From UBA493 sp035655435 (GTDB lineage: Archaea; Iainarchaeota; Iainarchaeia; Iainarchaeales; Iainarchaeaceae): a stretch of 11,519 bases of DNA. The notes beneath the pieces were generated by a model. That model made no database searches and was not told the origin of the DNA. It saw only the letters and a program-made list of their open reading frames with translations. The DNA is taken from positions 1 to 11,519 of the forward strand of contig DASRUN010000063.1 of assembly GCA_035655435.1 (NCBI GenBank), written 5' to 3'. The translations under genes were made by a program, and so were the position numbers. Numbering within the stretch: the stretch's first letter is position 1; the number at the start of each line of letters is the position of its first letter. Positions 5,787-9,987 of the stretch are shown piece by piece.

Positions 5787-6275
5787 ATGCCAACACCTCG
5801 AAAAACTCCAACTGAGTGGAAAAGAAAAGATGGAGTTCAGGCACATCATCAAGGCGAGCCGTTAGAAATTCCTAAATTGGATAAATATCGCAGAGATAGG
5901 GTTCTTTCCAAAGCAAGAGAGATTTCAAGAATTGTTGGCTCCGGAAGTCCCGACCCAATAGATCGAAAAATCCAGTCTGCTAATTCTAAACGTTTACTTG
6001 ATTCCGGGATTAGAGAAAAAAACCCCTATAACCGCTTCATGAACCAACTTTATTCCGGATATCAGGATTTTTCCCCTTATGATTCTCATGAAAAAAGTAT
6101 GATGGAAGGCGCTATTGCAGAAAGACATGCTTCCAGAATGCTTTCAGGGAAAGCAGGTAAAGGAGAAACGAGAAGAGTGGTTACGGCAAGAGCAATTGGA
6201 ATACTTCCTAAACCAATAAGACGCGCAATTACAAAAAGAAGGCAAGCAAAAAGTGCCGCCAAGAGACAAAAATAA
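5787..6275 (+). CDS. hypothetical basic protein
   Basis: A 162-residue protein that I do not recognise. It is strongly basic, with a Pro/Lys-rich start, a middle region rich in Arg, Ser and Tyr (about 60-100) and a Lys/Arg-rich C-terminal tail (about 128-162, IRRAITKRRQAKSAAKRQK at the end) that suggests nucleic-acid contact. No signal peptide, membrane segment or Cys is seen. ATG 5787 is chosen. A TTG three codons upstream (5778) sits exactly at the leaderless distance from the TATA box and could also serve, while TGAT at 5779-5782 is a weak Shine-Dalgarno for the ATG. Its Arg/Lys-rich style resembles the partial gene at 11103, without clear homology. Confidence 0.7.
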   Translation: MPTPRKTPTEWKRKDGVQAHHQGEPLEIPKLDKYRRDRVLSKAREISRIVGSGSPDPIDRKIQSANSKRLLDSGIREKNPYNRFMNQLYSGYQDFSPYDSHEKSMMEGAIAERHASRMLSGKAGKGETRRVVTARAIGILPKPIRRAITKRRQAKSAAKRQK

Positions 6276-6390
6276 TAATAGCTACATAACCCATTACCTC
6301 ATTAATTACCCCATTCCACCTCAAAATACATAACAATTTTGCTTAAAACTCAGAGAAAACCGTTATGTATAGCGTGTTTTACGGTTAAAT

Positions 6391-6434
6391 TTTTAAATAA
6401 GAAAGACTTTCCTAGTTATAGTAATTTTTTATAT
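6391..6434 (+). promoter_or_regulatory. two possible TATA boxes of the PRC-barrel gene
   Basis: TTTTAAATAA (6391-6400) and TTTTATAT (6427-6434). The second is centred 25.5 bases before ATG 6456 (leaderless). The first would give a leader of about 36 bases containing GAGGGG (6445-6450), a partial Shine-Dalgarno five bases before the ATG. Both could be active. AACCGT (6358-6363) and ACGGTT (6381-6386) form a 6-bp inverted repeat just upstream. Confidence 0.45.
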
Positions 6435-6455
6435 TATGAAAAAAGAGGGGTATAC

Positions 6456-6719
6456 ATGTACAAGTACACAATTGCAAGACAATTAGCAACCAAAAGAGTA
6501 ATAACGAACAGAGGAGATGAAGTCGGAAAACTCATTGACCTATTGGTTGATGAGAGAAGCGGCGACATTGAGGCTTTGCTCGTTGAGGTTGATAGAGACA
6601 GCAAAATGGCCAAGAAAGTGGATGCAAAGGACAGAATCATAGAGGTTCCTTACTCTGCTGTTACGGCTGTGAGCGATGTTTTCATTGTGGATGAAAGGGA
6701 AATCGGAAACTCTCACTAA
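6456..6719 (+). CDS. PRC-barrel domain protein (archaeal CdpB-like)
   Basis: An 87-residue protein consisting of one PRC-barrel: YKYTIARQLATKRVITNRGDEVGKLIDLLVD (2-32), SGDIEALLVEVD (35-46), then IIEVPYSAVTAVSDVFIVDE (61-80). The order of short strands, the central Gly-Asp turn and the final VPYSAV..V.DVFIV are typical of archaeal single-domain PRC-barrel proteins. In Haloferax, members named CdpB1/CdpB2 take part in SepF/FtsZ-based cell division; others may bind RNA. The role here is by family only. The frame is open upstream of ATG 6456, but that part lacks PRC features and crosses the promoter. Its stop is five bases from the end of the convergent NFACT gene. Confidence 0.85.
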   Translation: MYKYTIARQLATKRVITNRGDEVGKLIDLLVDERSGDIEALLVEVDRDSKMAKKVDAKDRIIEVPYSAVTAVSDVFIVDEREIGNSH

Positions 6720-6724
6720 AATCT

Positions 6725-7849
6725 TTAGTCGAGTTCCGCCGAAAACCTTTTTTCCGCGAGATCAACTGATGTTAACAATTTGGCTGCCTTATTTCCTTTT
6801 TGGGCAGCAGAACTAATCTTATACATAATTTCTTTTTCCTTATATCCCTTTTTCACTGCATCACGAATAACAGTTCTAAGCTCTTCAAGTTCTGAAAAGT
6901 GTTTGTAAAGGAGTTCTGCTTTTTGATTATTTTCTTCAATTTGTTTTTCGAATTTTTTTCCGGCTTCATTTTGTTGTTTTGCGTGAAACTCCAATCTTGA
7001 AATTGAATCGTCTTTTTGTTCTGTTTCTTTTTCGGTTTCATTTTTTGAAAGCAAAGAGGAAATGGTTTCATCAATAAATGCATTTAGAGAGGGAATTTTT
7101 TTTGCCCCGGAAAGGTGCTCCAATTCAAATGGATAGGCAAAATCCGAATAGAAAACGGGTTTGAGGTTTTTTTCTGTTACAGTACAAAGTTCTTTTAGAA
7201 GTGCGAGGATTTTTTCGAGTTCTTTTTTGGAAATTTCTTTTGCTTTTTTGTCTTTGTTTATTTTTGCTCTGAAAAATATTTCTTCGCACGCAAGCGGCGG
7301 AGCATTAACAGCATTCACGAGAGTTTTTATTGCATTTTTTTCGGATTCGGAAAATATTTTTTCAAGTTCTTTTGCGGATATTTCAAGCGGAGAAATTCCT
7401 TTGGGTTTTGGATAGGAATATGTTTCGCTTTTTTTTATTGTTCTATCTGACCATTCTTCGTTTTTTTCCGAGGAAATTATTTTTCCCGTGTTTCCCAAAA
7501 GAATTTTGTTTCCTTCTCCTAACAATTCCAAAACAAGGGAGTGTTCGAGTAATTTTATTGTTACAACGCGATCAAATTCGTGCTGTTCTATTCCGGTTAT
7601 TTTTTTGTTGTAAAGTTGTTCTTTGAGAGAATGTGCAAAGTTTGATTTTCCGTGGCGTGCTTGTAATGAGTATTGTGAAATGAATAATGAGTTTGGCGCG
7701 AGGATTAGGTCTTTGCTTCCTTCTTTTGTGTGGAGTTTTATTTTTATGAATCCTTTTTTTAGTTCGGAAACCTTGTTTACAAAGGAATTTTCCAAAAAGG
7801 GCTTTAATTCCAGAAGCTGGTATGCTAAGGAAAGGTTGTCGGAGCGCAC
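6725..7849 (-). CDS. NFACT-family protein (Rqc2/NEMF/RqcH-like), N- and M-domains only
   Basis: A 374-residue protein. It matches the N-terminal NFACT-N domain (about 1-160, with the conserved Asp93-Arg94 in EFDRVVTI, equivalent to the tRNA-binding DR pair of RqcH), a helix-hairpin-helix region (about 185-220, NAPPLACEEIFFRAKI) and the coiled-coil M domain (about 280-345, rich in Gln/Glu/Lys). Full-length relatives bind the large ribosomal subunit with peptidyl-tRNA and add C-terminal Ala/Thr tails during ribosome quality control. Those are about 550-650 residues and end with an NFACT-R (DUF814) domain, which is absent here: the frame stops after VDLAEKRFSAELD. This is either a split-gene lineage with NFACT-R elsewhere, or a degraded copy. 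Start GTG 7849 fits the shared TATA box 27.5 bases upstream. Confidence 0.85.
   Translation of the reverse strand: MRSDNLSLAYQLLELKPFLENSFVNKVSELKKGFIKIKLHTKEGSKDLILAPNSLFISQYSLQARHGKSNFAHSLKEQLYNKKITGIEQHEFDRVVTIKLLEHSLVLELLGEGNKILLGNTGKIISSEKNEEWSDRTIKKSETYSYPKPKGISPLEISAKELEKIFSESEKNAIKTLVNAVNAPPLACEEIFFRAKINKDKKAKEISKKELEKILALLKELCTVTEKNLKPVFYSDFAYPFELEHLSGAKKIPSLNAFIDETISSLLSKNETEKETEQKDDSISRLEFHAKQQNEAGKKFEKQIEENNQKAELLYKHFSELEELRTVIRDAVKKGYKEKEIMYKISSAAQKGNKAAKLLTSVDLAEKRFSAELD
6748..6753 (+). terminator. U-tract for the PRC-barrel gene
   Basis: Six T residues on the plus strand, 28 bases after the PRC-barrel stop codon and within the 3' end of the convergent NFACT gene. Confidence 0.35.
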
Positions 7850-7873
7850 AGAAATAGGAGTGTTGAATAAAGG

Positions 7874-7879
7874 TTTAAA
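7874..7879. promoter_or_regulatory. shared palindromic TATA box for two divergent genes
   Basis: TTTAAA (7874-7879) reads the same on both strands. Its centre lies 26.5 bases before ATG 7903 of the pilin-like gene (plus) and 27.5 bases before GTG 7849 of the NFACT gene (minus). The whole intergenic gap is 53 bases, so one TBP site appears to serve two leaderless transcripts. Confidence 0.6.
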
Positions 7880-7902
7880 TACTTTGATTCGGTGTTATTT
7901 GC

Positions 7903-8358
7903 ATGGAAACGCCTCTTATGGGAAAGGCCTATCGAGCAAAAACGACTTTGCAGAACAAGGTTCTGCGAAGCCTCGTCCACAAAGTGGACAAGGAGATAGG
8001 GCAGGTCTGTGCGCGGACCTCTCCGCGCGGACAAGGTTCTATGGAGTATCTCCTCTTGCTTGGAGGAGCGGCATTAATTGTTTTGGTTGTTGTTGTTCTT
8101 ATTTTCAATCTTGAAGCAGGACAGGAAGAACAAGGTGCAGCAAGCCTGAATGTTTTTGATCAGGTAGCAAACAAACTAACCGGCTGCGGAAATGGCGAGA
8201 AGAGCACATCAGAACAGTGTGATGAAGGAACAAACAATGATGGAAGCGGGGATTTAAGTTCGCCGGTTGCGTGCAATACACTTGGATTCACAAGCAGCAC
8301 TGCATCTGTTACAAAATGCAAAGTAAATTGCAGCTATGACACTAGTGTTTGCGGCTGA
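7903..8358 (+). CDS. class III signal peptide (type IV pilin-like) protein with Cys-rich repeat
   Basis: A 151-residue protein. RGQGSMEYLLLLGGA (42-56) is the archaeal class III (QXSXEXXXL) signal: EppA-type peptidase cleaves before Gln44, and residues 50-70 form the hydrophobic pilus-core helix. After cleavage the exported part is about 108 residues. Its C-terminal half has six Cys (95, 106, 124, 139, 143, 150) in the pattern CGNG..SEQCDEG...CNTLGFT...KCKVNCSYDTSVC, which matches disulfide-rich DUF4215/myxo-type repeats of surface proteins. It is probably a minor pilin or surface adhesin. The 43 residues before Gln44 are unusually long for this class, and their DNA is a cluster of perfect hairpins. 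ATG 7903 is placed at the leaderless distance from the TATA box. GTG 7984 (residue 28) would give a normal-length leader and is the alternative. Confidence 0.82.
   Translation: METPLMGKAYRAKTTLQNKVLRSLVHKVDKEIGQVCARTSPRGQGSMEYLLLLGGAALIVLVVVVLIFNLEAGQEEQGAASLNVFDQVANKLTGCGNGEKSTSEQCDEGTNNDGSGDLSSPVACNTLGFTSSTASVTKCKVNCSYDTSVCG
7946..8028 (+). repeat. cluster of three hairpins inside the pilin coding sequence
   Basis: Stem 1: CTTTGCAGAAC (7946-7956) with GTTCTGCGAAG (7960-7970), 11 pairs including one G-U, loop AAG. Stem 2: CCTCGTCCAC (7971-7980) with GTGGACAAGG (7984-7993), one mismatch, loop AAA. Stem 3: GCGCGGA (8011-8017) with TCCGCGC (8022-8028), loop CCTC. GGACAAGG occurs at 7986-7993 and 8029-8036, and GCGCGGAC at 8011-8018 and 8025-8032. 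The segment encodes residues about 15-42 of the pilin-like protein. Confidence 0.7.
7955..8040 (+). repeat. 10-bp direct repeat pair bounding the hairpin insert
   Basis: ACAAGGTTCT at 7955-7964 and again at 8031-8040, 76 bp apart. The right copy encodes the Gln-Gly-Ser of the class III signal. The left copy, in another frame, would also read Gln-Gly-Ser. This looks like the footprint of a 76-bp insertion or duplication. Confidence 0.5.
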
Positions 8359-8387
8359 TTTTCCAACAATTTTTAATCAATTCAACC

Positions 8388-8405
8388 GAGTTAATACATA
8401 AAATT
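8388..8405. repeat. direct repeat R1 (left of VapBC)
   Basis: GAGTTAATACATAAAATT, matching 17 of 18 bases at 9161-9178. It lies 29 bases after the pilin stop codon, just beyond a T-run (8370-8374) that may terminate the pilin transcript. Confidence 0.5.
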
Positions 8406-8443
8406 AACAAGGGCGATTTTATAGAACAATTATCAAGATAACA

Positions 8444-8451
8444 TTTATATA
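8444..8451 (+). promoter_or_regulatory. TATA box of the VapBC operon
   Basis: TTTATATA. A second TTATATA lies at 8460-8466, 15 bases further on, and could be part of an operator. GGTGAT (8475-8480) is a strong Shine-Dalgarno-like match placed for GTG 8485. Confidence 0.55.
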
Positions 8452-8484
8452 TCATTTTGTTATATAGTATATTAGGTGATTTTT

Positions 8485-8727
8485 GTGGCTACTGAGTTAT
8501 TGATTAGGTTGAAGGGAGCGCCTGAAGAGGTTCTTGAATCGCTTGTTGAGGAAGGATTTTTTAACACAAAAAGCGAGGCGATAAGAGCGGGAATTATTGA
8601 GCTCGGGAAGGAGTACAATCTCATTGGAAGCCCTACATATTTCAGGGAAAAATTGGAGAAAAAACTTGCATCAAAGAAAATTAGCATGAAGGAAATAGAA
8701 AAAGCCCTGTCGGAACTAGAGGGTTAA
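8485..8727 (+). CDS. vapB: VapB-type RHH antitoxin
   Basis: An 80-residue protein from GTG 8485. It opens with a strand (ELLIRLKGAPEEVLESL) and a helix-turn-helix (EEGFFNTKSEAIRAGIIELGKEY, about 24-46), the ribbon-helix-helix plan that binds operator DNA. The Lys/Glu-rich C-terminal helix (about 52-80) would occlude the toxin. The gene is followed after one base by a PIN toxin gene, the normal VapBC order. GTG 8485 is chosen for the GGTGAT Shine-Dalgarno match four bases upstream. GTG 8476, in frame and three codons earlier, would give an almost leaderless message and cannot be excluded. Unlike the other two PIN modules here, this one is co-directional. Confidence 0.85.
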   Translation: MATELLIRLKGAPEEVLESLVEEGFFNTKSEAIRAGIIELGKEYNLIGSPTYFREKLEKKLASKKISMKEIEKALSELEG

Positions 8728-8728
8728 A

Positions 8729-9148
8729 ATGAAAGTTTTTCTGGACACCAATGTATTTGTGTATGGACTTACTCGCCCGGAAAGCAATTCAAGAAAAATA
8801 CTCGAACTTGCTGAATCCGGAAAAATTGAAGTTGTAGTGTCAGAACTTGTCCAAAGAGAGGTTGTGAGAGTTTTCAGGCGAATTGCCGATGATGAAGCAG
8901 CATACAATTCATTGAACTATTTGAGAAGAATTGCTCACATTATTCCGAGAAGAAAAATAAACAGACAAATGATTGAACTGCGCGGGAAAATCAAGGAGAA
9001 AGACCTTGAAAATATTGCAACTACAAGGCAACAAAAATTGAAATTTCTTGTTTCTTATGACAAGGATTATGCGGGTTTCAAGGAATATGTAACGCCGAAA
9101 GAATTTGCGAAAATAATGGGTTTAAAGCCTGTGGCAACGGAATATTAG
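8729..9148 (+). CDS. vapC: VapC-type PIN-domain ribonuclease toxin
   Basis: A 139-residue protein with the PIN acidic set: Asp6 in FLDTN, Glu39/Glu44 in VSELVQREV, Asp92 in KEKDLENIA, and Asp111/Asp113 in SYDKDY. It is expected to be a metal-dependent endoribonuclease held inactive by the preceding antitoxin. One base separates the two genes, so translation is coupled. The transcript runs into TTTT directly after the stop. The cassette is bounded by direct repeats R1 (8388) and R2 (9161). It is unlike the other two PIN proteins of the window outside the active-site motifs, so the three are not recent duplicates of one gene. Confidence 0.88.
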   Translation: MKVFLDTNVFVYGLTRPESNSRKILELAESGKIEVVVSELVQREVVRVFRRIADDEAAYNSLNYLRRIAHIIPRRKINRQMIELRGKIKEKDLENIATTRQQKLKFLVSYDKDYAGFKEYVTPKEFAKIMGLKPVATEY

Positions 9149-9149
9149 A

Positions 9150-9178
9150 TTTTCAGCTTTGAGTTAATGCATAAAATT
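9150..9178. repeat. composite direct repeat R2 between two PIN cassettes
   Basis: Its left half TTTTCAGCTTTGAGTTA (9150-9166) matches R3 (9966-9982) at 16 of 17 bases. Its right half GAGTTAATGCATAAAATT (9161-9178) matches R1 at 17 of 18. It starts two bases after the vapC stop codon. Confidence 0.5.
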
Positions 9179-9243
9179 GCTTTTCAAGAATGCACGAAAA
9201 ATTAATAACCAATTATGAACCTTGTTATATTGGCGTAATTTGA

Positions 9244-9387
9244 ATGTATCAGGACACGATTGAGAGAGGTCAGTATTCTAGGGCTGATTTGGCCAAATTA
9301 AGGAAAATCAGCAGAGAGATTAAAAGGGCGAAAAAGAACCCGAAATTCGTGAAAGCGATTGATGATTTTATCAAGGCAACTACTTGA
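9244..9387 (+). CDS. 47-residue basic protein, probable antitoxin of the convergent PIN toxin
   Basis: A very short frame, but one that looks coding: a helical, strongly basic product with YSRADLAKLRKISREIKRAKKNPKF (11-35) and IDDFIKATT at the end. It converges with the PIN toxin gene and overlaps it by 8 bases at the stop codons, repeating the layout at 2081-2532 and 3788-4401. TTATATT (9225-9231) is too close to act for ATG 9244. AATTAATAAC around 9200-9209 would give a leader of about 15 bases. I do not recognise a family. The antitoxin role is inferred only from position. It could be spurious, since short frames arise by chance. Confidence 0.5.
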   Translation: MYQDTIERGQYSRADLAKLRKISREIKRAKKNPKFVKAIDDFIKATT

Positions 9388-9877
9388 GTATTTTCTTTAA
9401 TTCTTCATAGGACATAAATTCCGGTTCCGGCAACTGAAATTTTTCATTGACTTTGCGGTAGGCTTTCAATGCACTTGGTTCTTTCATTGTTTTCTCGTCA
9501 TTGCTGCACACAATTTTGACCGCGTGCAGGGATGCGGTGGCAACAATAAGAAAATCGGCACTAAGAGTATTTGCCTTGTTTTTCCCCGCATACGCTTTCT
9601 CATACTCTTTTGCCAAGGCGCGAATAAAAGCGTTCAAATTGTAGTCGCGCTTGTCTTTTATCAGAACTGAGTAATAACCCAAAACCTTATTCCGCAGTCT
9701 TCTGGATTCCTCGTTTTTCCTGAAAGGAATTTGCCTAAGTTCATTTCTTACCACTTTTGACCCGCAAACCTGCAAATTTGATTGGGCAATCATCACAACA
9801 AGTTTTTCCGGATCATCTTCTTTGGCAATAAAACCATAAATGTTGGTGTCAAGCAGAACTCTCAAAATATTTTGCAT
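9380..9877 (-). CDS. PIN-domain ribonuclease toxin (VapC-like)
   Basis: A 165-residue PIN protein with Asp10 in LLDTNIYGF, Glu46 in VVRNEL, Asp108 in LSADFLIVATA and Asp127 in CSNDEKT: the complete acidic metal site. It is longer than the other two PIN proteins here, with an insertion (about 52-100) before the third acidic residue and a C-terminal helix. The start ATG 9877 is supported by a TATA element (9901-9906 on minus TTTTAT) about 26.5 bases upstream. No same-strand antitoxin precedes it. The partner is presumably the tiny convergent gene at 9244-9387. As with all such PIN proteins, the target RNA is not predictable from sequence. Confidence 0.85.
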   Translation of the reverse strand: MQNILRVLLDTNIYGFIAKEDDPEKLVVMIAQSNLQVCGSKVVRNELRQIPFRKNEESRRLRNKVLGYYSVLIKDKRDYNLNAFIRALAKEYEKAYAGKNKANTLSADFLIVATASLHAVKIVCSNDEKTMKEPSALKAYRKVNEKFQLPEPEFMSYEELKKILK

Positions 9878-9900
9878 ACCAATGATAACAAAAGAAAAGA

Positions 9901-9932
9901 ATAAAAGACGGCGAATTATTAATGCGCATTAA
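9901..9932 (-). promoter_or_regulatory. PIN toxin promoter with 14-bp perfect palindrome
   Basis: TTTTAT on minus (9901-9906) is the TATA element. TTAATGCGCATTAA (9919-9932) is a perfect palindrome directly upstream of it, between the PIN toxin gene and coaBC. It could be an operator or activator site for either gene. Confidence 0.45.
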
Positions 9933-9965
9933 ACCCAAAAAACTTTTTCAAACGCTTTTTAATCG

Positions 9966-9982
9966 TTTTCAGCTTTGAATTA
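9966..9982. repeat. direct repeat R3 in the coaBC promoter
   Basis: TTTTCAGCTTTGAATTA, 16 of 17 bases as in R2. TTTTTAATC just upstream (9956-9964) is also found next to R1 (8370-8378) and probably acts as the coaBC TATA region, about 28 bases before ATG 9988. Confidence 0.45.
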
Positions 9983-9987
9983 TTCGA

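Noticed and set aside
6339..6455. Upstream extension of the PRC-barrel frame
   Set aside because: It covers both candidate TATA boxes and has no PRC-barrel similarity; ATG 6456 fits promoter distance and family start.
7946..8028. CRISPR-like array
   Set aside because: The stems differ in sequence and spacing and there are no regular repeats with unique spacers.
7623..8114. Plus-strand open frame crossing the NFACT gene and the pilin start
   Set aside because: It runs across the shared promoter and the antisense of the NFACT N-terminus, and its tail is an out-of-frame reading of the pilin gene. Only its Gln-Gly-Ser word is noted as part of the duplication.
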